64,000 nucleotides of DNA from Chiridota heheva (lineage: Eukaryota; Echinodermata; Holothuroidea; Apodida; Chiridotidae): the NCBI GenBank assembly GCA_020152595.1, contig JAIGNY010001690.1, positions 1,246,001 through 1,310,000 of the forward strand, written 5' to 3'. Position numbers and translations under genes: made by a program. Shown here piece by piece: positions 1 through 11,843 of this stretch. The notes below the pieces were generated by a model that was given only the letters and a program-made list of their open reading frames with translations, did no database searches and was not told where the DNA came from. The first letter of the stretch is position 1. Every line of letters starts with the position of its first letter.

Positions 1-436
1 CATAGATGCTGCATGAACTACCTTGCTGCAATATAAGAAACACATAGATACTGCATTTACTACCTTGCTGCAATATAAGAAACACATAAATGCTGCATTA
101 ACTACCTTGCTGCAACATAAGAAACACATAAATGCTGCATTAACTACCTTGCTGCAACATTAGAAACATAGATGCTGTATTAACTACCTTGCTGCAACAT
201 AAGAAACAGATGCTGTATTAACTACCTTGCTGCAACATAAGAAACACAGATGCTGCATTAACTACCTCGCTGAAACATAAAAAATAAATAGATGCTGCAT
301 TAACTACCTTGCTGCAACATAAGAAACACATAAATGCTGCATTAACTACCTTGCTGCAACATAAAAAACACATAGATGCTGCATTAACTACCTTGCTGCA
401 ACATAAGTAATAAATAGATGCTGCATTAACTCTTAA
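1..436. repeat. Minisatellite, ~40-bp unit, about 11 copies
   Basis: The unit is TAACTACCTTGCTGCAACAT plus AAGAAACACATAGATGCTGC with small length changes. It runs off the left edge, so its full size is unknown. It is in a PEX3 intron. The minus-strand frame through it is a by-product of the repeat. Confidence 0.95.
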
Positions 437-1858
437 TAACAAATGTAATGAATCTGTTTAAGATTTTGAAAATATTTGTATGCGGATGGGAACATACTAA
501 AGGTAAACTACAAAACTATTGAATAATTTGATCATTGTGATTACAATCTTATTTCTCACCGGGAAGGTTTGTGTATGTAGAGACACAACACCAGATAAAT
601 ACCATGATTTTATAGCACTTCTATGTATTGTATGTATTCTCTGCCATCAGAGTTGATATTAATTATACAAATTTCCCACGGTTCTAAATAAAGGTGGTGA
701 AAATCTTCCCATGAAAAATTGCGACAGAAATAATATTAATGTAGTGAATACATCTTTATATGCTGCCCTCTTTCACAATTAACTCTTAAATACCCAAACC
801 GGTCGTGACACGCCTGGTTGGACATGACTTAAACAAATATTTGGGTGGCTTAACCATGTGATATAAACGTAATTTTGGTATCGTTTGAAAGACCTCACAC
901 AGTTCTTTCAGAAAATGTAACTTTTTGATGGGGGTTATGTTGAAGATTTTTGAGAAACAATGGGTTGAATTAAAGAAAATGCAAAAAATGTAATGAAAAA
1001 ACAATTTTTTCTCTTCAAAAGCTTACTTGCCATACTTCCAGACCTAACTTTTGCTTGAAAAGCCATGAAGAAACTATCAAAAGACATCTGAAGTATCCAA
1101 ATCCGGTCAAATTTTGTCTGCCCCTATCATCAATATCTTTTTTTTTAGCAAAAGTTATACAAAATTTCATGCAAAAAGCAAAAAGAGCAACTACCCCCTC
1201 TTAATTCTTGCCGTTATTTAAGTATAAAAACAAACCCAGATATTGGAGCATACAGTGTTCTGGTGTAGCGGATAGTGACTGGTAATTATTAATTGATTAA
1301 TTTCATTGTTTTGCTTTGTAAAAAAAAAAAGAAATTAGACTGGTATTATTGGAAAGGAAATTTTACAAGCAATCTAAATATGTAAGAAAAATCATCCATT
1401 TTCCTTATTCACAAGAAAAAAAAACAAGCTCAACAAAATTGGGCCTAATATTTGCACATTTATGTCGATATTTTCTTTACTTCTACTTGTTTATTAGTAA
1501 GTTTAATGTCTTAGCATTCATATAAACCAAACTTGTAGTGATAGGTAATTTTTTTGTCACGTTTTTACGGACTGAGTGTAAAGGTTTCTACTTTTTATTG
1601 CACAATTACATGAGGGACATTTTCAAAGCACATATTTACCACATATACTGTTGTTTACTCGAAAAGAAGTCCAAAAAAGGATTGTTATTATTATTATTAT
1701 TATTTTATTTGTTTATATTTTTTTACTTCTGCAAATTCCTGATTTTCCCAAGGTTATAACTGCCACAACCATATATTTTTTCCAGCTCTGTCTGCCATTT
1801 TCCTGTCTGCACTGAGGTTGATAAGTTTCAGTATTTGTGTTTTTTTATTTTTAAACAG
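437..1858. other. PEX3 intron sequence, no gene seen
   Basis: AT-rich intron. It contains an isolated A-box-like TGGTGTAGCGGATAGTGACT at about 1262, probably a SINE head fragment, and short A/T runs. The short open frames have no splice or coding support. Confidence 0.7.
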
Positions 1859-1925
1859 GAAATTCATGCTACACAAGAAGTTCAAAAGCTTTATTTAGAA
1901 AAAGTGCAATACCTCCTAACTGATG
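1859..1925 (+). CDS. PEX3: PEX3 internal exon (first in window)
   Basis: This 67-nt exon lies between an acceptor (ttttaaacag at 1849-1858) and a donor (gtaagt at 1926). It reads EIHATQEVQKLYLEKV then QYLLTD and ends in phase 1. It aligns with about residues 157-174 of human PEX3 ([20 protein letters not shown]). PEX3 is an integral peroxisomal membrane protein that docks PEX19 carrying newly made membrane proteins, so it is needed for peroxisome assembly. The exons for the N-terminal ~155 residues, including the membrane anchor, must lie left of base 1. The call rests on this exon together with six downstream exons that are collinear with the human protein and agree in phase. Confidence 0.9.
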
Positions 1926-3553
1926 GTAAGTTTTTGGTCATTTGATAAAAGTATAAAGTCAATGTTATAAAGTACAGAATCCAACTCTTGGAAGTAAAAT
2001 ACCCCCTTCCCCCAATAAATAAAAAAAAAAAAAACCAGGAAAGTCACAGATATGTAACAATATTATGAAGAAAGTTTTTTGGACCAGATATAAACTACTT
2101 AAAGGTATATGGACAGATGCAACATTAGCTAATTGTGCTTTAGAATCGCTCAAAAACCCAGAAAAGTAACAAAACATATCATCAACTTTGGTTACGAATT
2201 GGCCATTTTACAAAGTTCTTAAATCGTAAGAATCAGTCTGCAACTTTTTATACAAATTCACAGGGTGAACTTGGTATATCTGTTATAAATCCTTTGTTTT
2301 TATGTCTATTATAATGTTTTGAAGTGGTGCAGGAAATTCTTACCAAAAGTGTTCATTTAAATCTACAATACCCACTATCAAATTCTAGCAGTAGTAGACT
2401 TTTCCATACAGCGACTGAGAATTAGGAAAGATTTTTTTATTGATCAGCCGTACCTCAAACACTAAAGCTGTACGTATGGTCAATGTGATTGACATCTATC
2501 GCAGATTGCTCGTGATCAATAGGTAAAACTGTCCAACTGAAGTGACAGGTAAAGATTTTATATGCATCAGAATGGGCTTGAAATTCTGAACAGAATTTCT
2601 TTCTTTGCTTTCTTATTTCCAGTTTGAATTATGTACAATTTATAAATAGGAAAATACAATAATATACAATACAAAAAAAAAAAAAAAAGTGAACGAAAGA
2701 AAATAATGTAGAAAATGAGACTAAAAACGATTAAAGATATGAAAATGAATACAAAATGATTAGTTAAAAAGGGTTATAATAAGGAGTCTAAAATACCAAA
2801 ATGTTTAAAAATTGCAGCTTTATATACAAATGAATTTTTAAAAACTGTTGTTTCAAAACTTGAGATGGTGGCTGGGTTTCTCAGATTATAATTTGTTTTA
2901 TTGCACATGGATGTTATTTCTAAATTGAATGGGTGGTGTTTCGTCGAAACTATGTTTTGGGCAAGTCTGTCAAATTCTTTCTTTGCTGCATCGTTTACTT
3001 AATCTATAAGTAAATCACGGTCTAAACAAAATATATTGGCACAATATCTCAAGAAACGTTTAATTCTATTTTTATCTTTTACTTTTAAAAAATAGCACCA
3101 AACTGGGACTGCATAAATGATATGACATAAGAATAGTCTTTCAAGTATGTCAAATCAAAAGCACCAAAAAAGTGAATAATTTTTAATGCATGTAAAAGTT
3201 ATGATGTATGAAAAAGAGGACAGCTCAAAGTTCAATAATATAAAGCACTGGAAATCATCAGATTGTTCTTGCGTAATTTTGATTGAGAGAATGATGGAGA
3301 TTCAAAACGTCTTCATCATAGTCAACTGCTCCCATTCAAATAATATTGGGGGAGTATTGAACAACAATTGGTTAACATAACTTACATAAGCAAATTCATA
3401 GGTTGCCTTGTTGTGATGTCACAAAATATAGATAAGAATTTTGTAAGTGATTGTAATAAGCTTTAAAATTCAAAATGTTTTAAAATGGTCAATTTGTAAT
3501 GGATTTTGATGACACTTGTTGAGATTTTCATGGTTTCTAGCATTCGCTTCCAT
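1926..3553. other. PEX3 intron sequence, nothing recognised
   Basis: AT-rich with several A runs. Around 2630-3180 a plus-strand stretch looks like an old, unreadable repeat. Near 3465-3520, TTTTAAAATGGTCAATTTGT matches part of the dispersed element at 14-15 kb. No coding evidence. Confidence 0.6.
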
Positions 3554-4530
3554 TTAAAGGATTAGTTCAGGGGTTATGCAAGTCCATCTTATATGAAAGA
3601 GGACTTCAAAAGAAACAAAATGGTGAAGAAAGCATTGAAAAATCTTATTCCATTAAAGGATTAGTTTAGGGGTCAAGCAAGTCCATCTTATATGAATGAG
3701 GACTTCAAAAGAAACAAAATGGTGAAGAAAACATTTTAAAATCTTATTCTGTTAAAGGATTAGTTCAGGGGTCAAGCAAGTCCATCTTATCTGAAAGAGA
3801 ACTTCAAAAGAGACAAAATGGTGATGAAAGCATTCAAAAATCTTTTTCCGTTAAGGTGATATTTAAGTTTGAAGTTTGGTATAATTTGAGTAGAAATGTC
3901 TGAAATCAGACTAGTTGTGATGTCACTGCCTCAGATTCCTCAAATATTCCTCTTCATGTATTCAATTATATTTTGTCCTTCGATTTTAGGGCTTAAAAAC
4001 CATTTGATTATGTCAGGAAAGTAGTAAAACAGAATCTCGTAAAGATGATTATATTTTACCACCTGATAAAAATTCAAGGGAAAATAATTGAAATAGGAAA
4101 AAAGTTAAATGTATTTTCTTCAAAATACATTAACAAGAATGTGAGGATAAGAGCGCCAACCTTCCATTTTAGACTTTTTACACCAGTCATTTTTACAAAT
4201 GTAGATAGCGCTTTAAACTTAATATCTCCTCAATGGAATAAGATTTTTGAATGCTTTCTTCACCATTTTGTTTCTTGTAAAGTCCTCTTTCATATATGAT
4301 AAACATGCTTGACCACTGAACTAATCCTTTAATGGAATAAGATTTTTGAATGCTTTCTTTACTATTTTGTTTCTTGTAAAGTCCTCTTTCATATAAAATA
4401 AACATGCTTCACCCGGGAACTAATCCTTTAATGGAATAAGATTTTGGAGTGCTTTCTTCACCATTTTGTTACTTGTAAAGTCCTCTTTCATATAAGATGG
4501 GCTTGCTTGACCACTGAACTAATCCTTTAA
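3554..4530. mobile_element. M1 inverted-repeat element with triplicated ends
   Basis: The element begins TTAAAGGATTAGTTCAGG and ends TGAACTAATCCTTTAA, with long inverted arms and no coding capacity. The left terminal ~100 bp (GGATTAGTTCAGG... ATGGTGAAGAAAGCATT) is repeated three times in tandem, and the right terminal ~100 bp is also repeated three times in the opposite orientation (ends at about 4328, 4429 and 4530). The TTAA at both ends suggests a TTAA target site, as in piggyBac-type transposition. It sits in a PEX3 intron. Confidence 0.8.
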
Positions 4531-4678
4531 GCTCAAGTTGTTTCTACCAGTCCATAGATCTTTAACATTCCCATACATTTGAAGGAGATGCGTACAATAT
4601 TTTCAAGTTAAAACAGAAGTTTCTAAAAAGTTGCTTTTACACATTGGAAAAATATGGTTGTGGAGCAGGAGACTACAA

Positions 4679-6283
4679 CTACAGTGCACAGCGATCTTTG
4701 GCAAGTGTGGCTATCTGTTCTGCTTGGATGTCTTCATCATACCCTAACATACGTTGAATGTAGTTAACATAAGAGGTGCGTGGACGTCCTGGTCTTCTTT
4801 TGCCATGAGTTGGAATGTAGAGAGCGTATCTTCTAGCAGGTTCCTCCTCTGGGATATAAAGGATGTGTCCCAAGAATCTCAGTTGGTGATTCTTTACACA
4901 GTGGATAAGAGGCTCAGTGTTGGTCATGTCATATATGCTGGCATTTAATACACGATCTCTCCGTTTGATATTTAGCATAATCCTAAAGCAGGCGTTAACA
5001 AAAGTGTTAATTTTGCACTCCATGTCCTGGGACAACAACCAGGATTCTCATCCATAGAGGAGAGTCATGCAGGAAGTTTAAAATAATTTCACTTTTGCAA
5101 AAATTGGGGACTTTTCCGCAGATGTTCCTTTTTCCAAAAAGTGCACCATGCTAATGCTAGGTCGCTTGCAGCAGATGCCATTTTGGAACCAAGATATTTG
5201 AAATCTTAAACATGGTTGATGGGTTCACTGTATACTTGAAGTGTTGGATGGGGATGACAGTTAACAGTTATATACTCAGTCTTGGATACACTTATTATGA
5301 GGCCAAGATCTTCTGCTGTGGCTGCATTTCTTGTCAGCTGGGCCTGTGCCCGGGGAATAGTGGAACAGAGCAATGTCATCAGCAAAATCCAAGTCATTTA
5401 ATATATTAACTGCATAATGACTGGAGTGACGAGGATGTGTTACAACTCCAGAGTCAAGATCAGAGGTGGCTTTCTTTAGAAGAAAGTCTGCTAACACTAT
5501 GAATAGGAATGGAGCCAGAACATCACCCTGTAGAACTCCGGTAGAGACATTAAAAGAATCAGATATGTTGCCATCATCTACCATTACTGCCCTTTTTGAG
5601 TTGTTGTAGGGTGCGATTATGGCATTGACCACAACTTCTGGTATTCCAAAATGTCGTAGCACATGGAACATAACCTTTCTGTCGATGGAATCTCAGGTCC
5701 TCTTGAAGTCTATGAATGTGACTGTAAGAGGAAGCTGGTAATCTTGAAATCCATCCATGATCCAGAATGTGCATCTGTTGGGCACAACTTCTCCCTTGAC
5801 GAAATCCAGCCTGGTTGTTCTTAAAGATCGGGTCTACGTGATCTCGGATTCTATTAAGCAGAATCTTGTTGTAAACTTTGGCTGTAATTGACAGAAGAGA
5901 TCTTCCCTGGTAGTTGGTCATGAGAATAAGGTCTTCCTTCTTGGGTAAAGGGACAATACCACTAGTGGTCCATTTGCTGGGTGATGTTAGAATACTATAC
6001 ACTTCTGTGCAAAACCATGGATCACGTCCGCCATTACGTCACCTCTATTTCGGAGTGCTTCAGATGTAATTGTGCAGTTAAGACCTGCAGCCTTGTTGTA
6101 CTTCATTTGGTGAATGACTTTCGGTGTATCCTCCCGTGTTGGGGGATTCACCTCGATTGGTAAGTCCTGGGCAGCAGGTGGAGGCAGTTCAGAGAGTGGA
6201 TGTCCCATGTTGTTGTTGAGTAGAGAGCTGAAGTATTCCATCCATTCTGCAAGGAGGTCTTTGTCACTTGTTTGTTGGTGGAG
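4679..6283 (-). pseudogene. Decayed antisense LINE: reverse transcriptase and C-terminal region
   Basis: Frameshifted reading frames on the minus strand form a 5'-truncated non-LTR retrotransposon. From 6241 down to 4679 one sees the fingers region (KYNKAAGLN), SGIVPLPKKEDLILMTNYQG and NNQAGFRQGRSC, then STGVLQGDVLAPFLFIVLAD, then the catalytic box LDFADDIALF (FADD at about 5375-5386). The C-terminal tail has LRFLGHILYIPEEEPARRYA and GKRRPGRPRTSY. These are the standard motifs of LINE reverse transcriptase and of the tail seen in RTE/CR1-like groups. Stops and frame changes make it inactive. It lies inside a PEX3 intron in the opposite orientation. Confidence 0.85.
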
Positions 6284-6322
6284 TATATGACATTATCTCT
6301 GTTTTATTTTTGTTTTCTACAG

Positions 6323-6377
6323 GTTTGAAAGATTTGATTTCAACAGTGACTGAGGCAGTACAGAATGTTTTGTGCAG
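6323..6377 (+). CDS. PEX3: PEX3 internal exon
   Basis: This 55-nt exon follows a pyrimidine-rich acceptor (tgttttctacag, ending 6322) and ends at a gtgtgt donor. Completing the split glycine codon, it reads GLKDLISTVTEAVQNVLC plus the first two bases of an arginine codon. It matches human PEX3 GLTELITVIKQAVQKVLG (about residues 175-192). Phases are 1 in and 2 out. The 5' edge of an antisense LINE lies only about 40 bp upstream of the acceptor, yet the polypyrimidine tract is intact. Confidence 0.9.
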
Positions 6378-6574
6378 GTGTGTACCCATATATTTCCAAT
6401 GTTACCTGAAGCTGTATGTATTTGATTATTCCCTAAGTTTTAATTTTCATTTATATGATAGAGGACTACTATTATAGAAACAAATTGGTAAGAAAACTAT
6501 GTAATATCACATGATATATATTTAAAAAATCATATATTACAAAATGCAAATTTACAGGAATATTCCTTCACAGC

Positions 6575-6972
6575 TTAAAGGCCGTTACACACCGAACGCA
6601 ATGCGGCGAATGATTTTTTAAACAAAATTGAATAAAACAAAGGAAAAGAAACATTTTGTCCTCTTGTTTTCAGAGAATGATCGTCATCGCATGGCTATTC
6701 AGGTAATAACTGAAAATTGATTGAAAGGGCATTTCTACGCCCATTAAAGCAAAATTTGCGTTGCGACAGAAAATTGCGCCCCTCTAAAGTGAATTTCTCC
6801 ACAGTTTGAAGAAAAAAGAATTTCTAGCAAATTTTCCAGAATCATCAGAAAGCCTCAATTGTAAACTTCATCGTGTGTAAGCAAAAAGTCAAAGGATCTT
6901 AAAATATTTGTTTCCTGTATGATGATCTAAAAAATTGCTCGCCGCGTCGCGTTAGGTGTGTTACGGCTTTAA
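6575..6972. mobile_element. M5 inverted-repeat element at a TTAA site
   Basis: It has ends TTAAAGGCCGTTACACACCG and GGTGTGTTACGGCTTTAA, and arms containing GAACGCAATGCGGCG opposite GCCGCGTCGCGTT. It is 398 bp and non-coding. A second copy lies at 54415-54788. Confidence 0.8.
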
Positions 6973-7477
6973 CTTTTAAGAAAGAAAGGGTGTCTGATCC
7001 CAATAACAAAATGGTGTATGTAGTAGTGTTGTCATGACATGTCGATTATCGCGATATCTCTTTTCCCACGACAAAAATATGCCTCTCGCAACAGATTGCG
7101 ATACCAAAAACTAATGCTCAACTAAAACATCCTTTTTTATTAGTAAAATCTGCTAGAAAAATGAATTAATGAAAGTTGGGTATTTATATACTTTTCCAAA
7201 TACACCTTACTTCAATAACTTTGGGAAATTGTTTCTAATCAGAAACAACCAATTAACATTCAAAGAAATACATAAAGATTTGCAATGGAATTGTCTCTAT
7301 GACATCATCAAACAGGAATTCATCATACTGTGCAAAAACTTTAGAATGCAATTAGAAAATCTTGAAAAATTCATATCTCCTGAACGGAATATTATATCAA
7401 CCTGATTTTTGTACCAAATTTGTTCTAAAAGTATATGCTCTTTTAAACAAAATGTTACAAAAAAACTAGGGAATATT

Positions 7478-7866
7478 ACAAAGATACCATGGGAATATTA
7501 TAAAAACCATGGGAATATTACAAAAACCATGGGGATAGTACAAAATACCAAGGGAATTTTACAAAAAAACATGGGAATATTACAAAAACACCATGGGACT
7601 ATTACAAAATGCCATGGAATATTACAAAACACCATGGGAATATTACAAAACACCATGGGATTATTACAAAACACTATGGGAATATTACAAAACACCATGG
7701 GAATATTACAAAACACCATGGGAATATTACAAAACACCATGGGAATATTACACAACACCATGGGAATATTACAAAACACCATGGGAATATTACAAAACAC
7801 CATGGGAATATTACAAAACACTATGGGAAAATTACAAAGCACTGGAAATTTAACAAAACACCATGA
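7478..7866. repeat. Minisatellite, 21-bp unit, about 18 copies
   Basis: Units of AACACCATGGGAATATTACA plus A. The period is a multiple of three, so long open frames appear on both strands. These are artefacts, not genes. It ends about 120 bp before a PEX3 exon. Confidence 0.95.
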
Positions 7867-7985
7867 GAATATTTCTTTAATGAACACTTTGCTTCCAAGT
7901 TTGGAAGGTATGTGCATGAGTTGATCATTGATCAATTGAAATGATTTTGTAAATTAATCATTTGATATATTGAATTGAATTACAG

Positions 7986-8080
7986 GGTAACCTTGAAAGA
8001 TATGATGTCACTTGCGGATTTGGAAGTCTTTCTGAATGAGATGAGAGGTCAAATTGAAGTTCTCAGTTCTGATAATGATG
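7986..8080 (+). CDS. PEX3: PEX3 internal exon
   Basis: This 95-nt exon has its acceptor tacag at 7981-7985 and donor gtaagt at 8081. It reads (R)VTLKDMMSLADLEVFLNEM, then RGQIEVLSSDND, and ends in phase 1. The part VTLKDMMSLADLEVFL matches human VSLKHSLSLLDLEQKL (about residues 194-210). A 21-bp minisatellite ends about 120 bp upstream. The assignment is by collinearity with the exons on either side. Confidence 0.9.
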
Positions 8081-8404
8081 GTAAGTATTTGGTGTTTCGT
8101 CTTGTAATGTGTAATGTAATAAACACATTGATGAGAAAGAGACGAAACGTAAATATTATTTGAAGCTTTCTTGCTGAATTATGTAAGAGGGAAATTGTTA
8201 GAAAACATCAGGCTCACTGACCAGCTTCAATGTCAATGGACAGCTGGAAAAGTGTTCTCTGATATACTACCATAGGGGCCGCCCAGGCGCCAGGGACAAT
8301 TGCAAATATGGGCAGGCAGTGGCTCATATGAACAGCACACAGCCAGCAAGGCAACATAGAAGCACATAGAATTTGTAAGGAATTACACTCATGGGGTTAC
8401 TGAC

Positions 8405-8602
8405 CTCCATGGTGTAGTGGTTAGTGCTTTGTCCTCTCACCCGCACGTCCCGGGTTCATATCACGGTGGGTCTGCAACCAGTGAGTTCACAACTGGTTAT
8501 CAAAGGCCGTGGTCGTCTTGATATAATGTCCAGCACTGGATGCTTTCGTGACGTTAAACCTTGCTATGCTATGCTAACCTTGCTATGCTATGCTAACAAG
8601 CT
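8405..8602 (+). mobile_element. tRNA-derived SINE with CTATG tail
   Basis: A tRNA-like head carries an A-box-like TGGTGTAGTGGTTAGTGC and a B-box-like CGGGTTCATATCAC at about 8451-8464. A body with CACAACTGGTTATCAAAGGC follows, then CAGCACTGGATGCTTTCGTG and ACGTTAAACC. It ends in repeats of CTATGCTATG. The order of promoter head, body and simple tail is the usual SINE layout. It sits in a PEX3 intron on the sense strand. Confidence 0.75.
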
Positions 8603-9484
8603 CAAAACAGTCATTTGCTTTACACGTACAACAATGTGGTTGTTACTTCCCATTTGGTATTAATAGACTGCAAAATTTGCTCTTAAGTTTTACCTTCAAG
8701 TAGCAATGGTTTATTCTCTCCAAGGTGATCTGGCCAGTACCGATAACTGTCCAATCAAAACTGGTCCTGACCCCTCCTGTATTTTAAGTACAGTATTGTA
8801 GAAAGCAGTTTTGCCCCCCCTCCCCTCCTTTCTATAAATTGCAATAGAACAGTCTGGATAGTACAGGGTGATGGAACCTGATGTGATAAGTTTGCAAAGT
8901 TTGATCATGATAGTGGTTTGACAAACAAGTCCAAAAATGTGCAATTATTCACAATAGGTAAACCAATTAAGTGTGTTGCAATTTCTTGTTGTCCTATTTT
9001 GGCAAATCAATTTTGCATCTTGGTGGCCAAAGTTTCGGTGCAACTTTCTGCTCTGGCACAAGAACAAATTTAAATGTTTCGAGGGCATAAGGAACATTGA
9101 ATTCTGAGAAAATAAGATAATATTGGAGTTTTGTAAATTGGGCATTTAGCTTTCAAGTTATTGCTGATCTTAGTTGGGATATGTATTTGCAAAAGTGAGG
9201 TTCGAATGAAAGGACGGCTCTTAAAACATTTATTTTATTTCATTAAATTTCTTGCCAACATTTTTTAGTCGGGATAATGATAAAAATGCCTTTGAAGTTT
9301 GTGAGTTTGATTGGGATTATGATAAAGATTGAAAAGCTATTGTTGGAATTGGCTTTTGTTCAAAAGTAAAGGCCTGCTTGTTTATACACCACAACTTTTG
9401 TATCATAAGGTGCAAAAATTCAGACCAATTTTGACATTTATTCTGTCAGTTATATGGTTCTTCATACATTTCAAAACAATTAGG

Positions 9485-9590
9485 CACTTTTGACTTTGAC
9501 TGTCGCGGTGCCGTTAAACATCAAACCAATTAGGCACTTTTGACTCCGACTGTCACAGTTCCGTTAAACATCAACAAACCATCAAAACAA
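9485..9590 (+). repeat. Two short copies of the LINE 3'-terminal block
   Basis: GACTGTCGCGGTGCCGTTAA and GACTGTCACAGTTCCGTTAA, each followed by ACATCAA, occur about 58 bp apart, with TTAGGCACTTTTGACT before each. The same block (AGCTGTCGCGGTGCTGTTAA) ends the LINE copies at 29.2 and 34.6 kb. These are probably very short 5'-truncated insertions or a local duplication of one. Confidence 0.6.
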
Positions 9591-9663
9591 TTTAACTTGA
9601 TATACTACTCCTACCAACTTTAAAGTGAGAGTATTGGTTTTGGAAGAATCTGGTTTTGTAACT

Positions 9664-9670
9664 AAGTGAA

Positions 9671-9709
<39 letters not shown>
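9664..9709. repeat. 46-base T tract
   Basis: A run of T directly upstream of the divergent LINE end at 9720. On the minus strand it would be the poly(A) tail of a reverse-oriented retrotransposed sequence covering 9595-9663, but I do not recognise that sequence. Confidence 0.9.
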
Positions 9710-9710
<1 letters not shown>

Positions 9711-9719
9711 TAATATTAA

Positions 9720-10020
9720 ATATAATTTTTCTGAAACCATTTTACTATTCTCAATCTCGGACCTTTTTGAAAACATTTCTTCCTCAAACATCATCAACTT
9801 CCTCTGCAACAACAACCTTTTCCACCACATTTAACTCCATCCCTCCCCTCCCTTTCGACACCTAACCTTACATACCCCCTTTTTTTTCTTCTGCTTTTCC
9901 CCTTTATCTCCCTTACAAACCTTCCATCTCACTATCCTTACTCTTACACCATAATTTATTAACACCCCACATTTGATTCTGACTGTCGTGGTACTGTTAA
10001 ATATCAACAAACCAAACCAA
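9720..10020 (+). mobile_element. Divergent 3' end related to the RNase H LINE
   Basis: A frame here ends NIINFLCNNNLFHHI-stop (about 9832), comparable to KMISFLHHASLYNHI-stop in the 28-kb copy. It is followed by a C/T-rich 3' UTR and a terminal block TGACTGTCGTGGTACTGTTAA leading to ATCAACAAACC. It looks like an older or separate subfamily. A 46-base T tract lies immediately upstream. Confidence 0.55.
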
Positions 10021-10133
10021 CATTTTACTGTAATATCAGACCCACAGATTTTAAAGGATTAAATAGGTGCTCAGACTTGACTATCCTATCTGATAGGAGA
10101 GCAATACAACAGAACTGTGAGCAAACTATGGAT

Positions 10134-11317
10134 TACAGGATTTGTTCAGTAGTCAAGTAAGTCCATCTTATATGAAAGAGGACTATAAAAGAAACAAAAT
10201 GGTGAAGAAAGTTTTCAAAAAATCTTATTCCGTTAAAGCATTAGTTTAGTTGTCAAGCAAGTCCATCTTATATGAAAGAGGACCTCAAAAAAAAAAAAAA
10301 AAAAAAATGGTGAAGAAAGCATTCCAAAATCTTATTCTGTGAAGGAGATATTAAAGAATTAGTTCAGGGGTCAAGCATGTCCATCTTTTATGAAAGAAGA
10401 CTTCAAAACAAACAAAATGGTGAAGAAAACATTCAAAAATCTTATTCCATTAAGGAGATATCCAAGTAACAATTTATGTTTCATTGGTTTAGAAACACGT
10501 TCCTCAAAGTCTTGATGTATTGTATTATATTTTTTCTGAGATTATATGGAAAACCATTGGATATGTCACAAAATTAGTGAATCAGATTCTGGTATAGTAA
10601 TCATTATTTGCCATTTGAAGAAAGAAAATTCATATAGTAAAAACTTGACTTAAAGTTACTTTAGAAAGTGAAGATGAGGGTACCATCCTTCTACACCAGT
10701 CATTTCTACACGAGTGAGACAGAACTTTTATATTACTTGTCTTAGAATTGGTCACACCCACCTCACTCACTCCCACCTCCTTATTGGCTCCCCTCAAGCC
10801 CTCTGCAACAATTGCCACTGCACCCTCATAATCCATCATGTTCTCCTTGCTTGCCCCCTGTACAACCTTCCCAGAGCTTCCCTCGCTCCCCATAACTCAA
10901 TCGCTGAGTTCTTCCATAAAATTCCGGAGGATAAAGTTATTTCCTTCCTTCATCATGCTTCCCTCTACAACCATATTTAATTCTCCTCTTCCACCCCCTC
11001 TCTACTTTGTTTTTGTTTCACCCATGCACCTCCTCTCTCGAATACAGCTTTCTGACTTTTGTTCTTCAATTTCTCTCATTCTCCCCCTGTTTCCTTTCCT
11101 TCCTACCTTTAGAATGATCTGACCTCTCAGGCACAATTTGAACCTCATTGTCATGGTGCCGTTAAGCCCTCATCAAACAAACAAACAAACAGAACTTTAG
11201 ACTTGAATATCTCCTTAATGGAATAAGATATGGAAGTAGTTTCTGCACCATTTTGTTTCTTGTAAAGTCATATTTCATATAAAAAGAACTTGGGTGACCA
11301 CTGATCTAATCCTTTAA
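10134..11317. mobile_element. M1 element, left arm triplicated, interrupted by a LINE
   Basis: The left arm carries three tandem ~100-bp units related to GGATTAGTTCAGGGGTCAAG (starts near 10140, 10236 and 10355). The middle matches other M1 copies (TCTACACCAGTCATTTCTAC). The right arm resumes after the LINE at 10729-11190 and ends CTAATCCTTTAA at 11317. Only one right-hand unit is present. Confidence 0.75.
10729..11190 (+). mobile_element. Third copy of the RNase H LINE: 3' end nested in an inverted-repeat element
   Basis: The segment matches the 3' ends of the two longer copies: TTAGAATTGGTCACACCCAC, a coding remnant ending LHHASLYNHI-stop, then the 3' UTR and a (CAAA) tail. It interrupts an M1 inverted-repeat element. 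The host reads ...GAGACAGAACTTTTA before it and ACAGAACTTTAGACTTG after it, so ACAGAACTTT is duplicated. Other M1 copies have this host sequence uninterrupted, which fixes both the insertion point and the order of events. Confidence 0.85.
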
Positions 11318-11843
11318 TGATTGTCACACCTGTTTTTGAAAATGTTTTTGAAAATAGTAGGTGTTGAAAGTCTAGTATAGAAGAGGGACATCTCACATTC
11401 GTAACAGTTGTTAAGATATTTACTGTTTACTGTTATACTAGTTTGTGATAAATCCATTGGTCATAAATAACAAAATCTCAAAAAATATATCAATGAATTG
11501 TACAAAGAATGTGTCACTCTTAGTTTGATTACAGTCATTTCTACAAAAATCTAATAGGATTGTAACTTTAATATTTCCTGAAAGAAATAGACCATTTGGA
11601 AATTCCCAGAAAACAAATGTCATATGGCCAAAATCCATGTGACCATAAAGGACTAATGGTATACTGTGGGAATCTTATTGACCAATCAAACACTGGGGGA
11701 TTCATGGCTGTCTACCTAATTCACACAGGGTATGGGACCAAGCGTATGTAAAAAATTGTTTTTCAAATGCTAATCATATGTGTGTTATACATGAAGGTAA
11801 TATATGCATGTATTGTTTGTTGCTTACAACTTATCTTCCAGCA

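Noticed and set aside
3554-4530. CRISPR-like regular repeats
   Set aside because: The repeats are element ends and minisatellites in animal DNA; there are no unique spacers of constant length and no cas genes.
7409-7935. Open frames of 145-171 codons on both strands
   Set aside because: They follow the 21-bp minisatellite period; opposite-strand frames of equal length show that the repeat, not selection, keeps them open.
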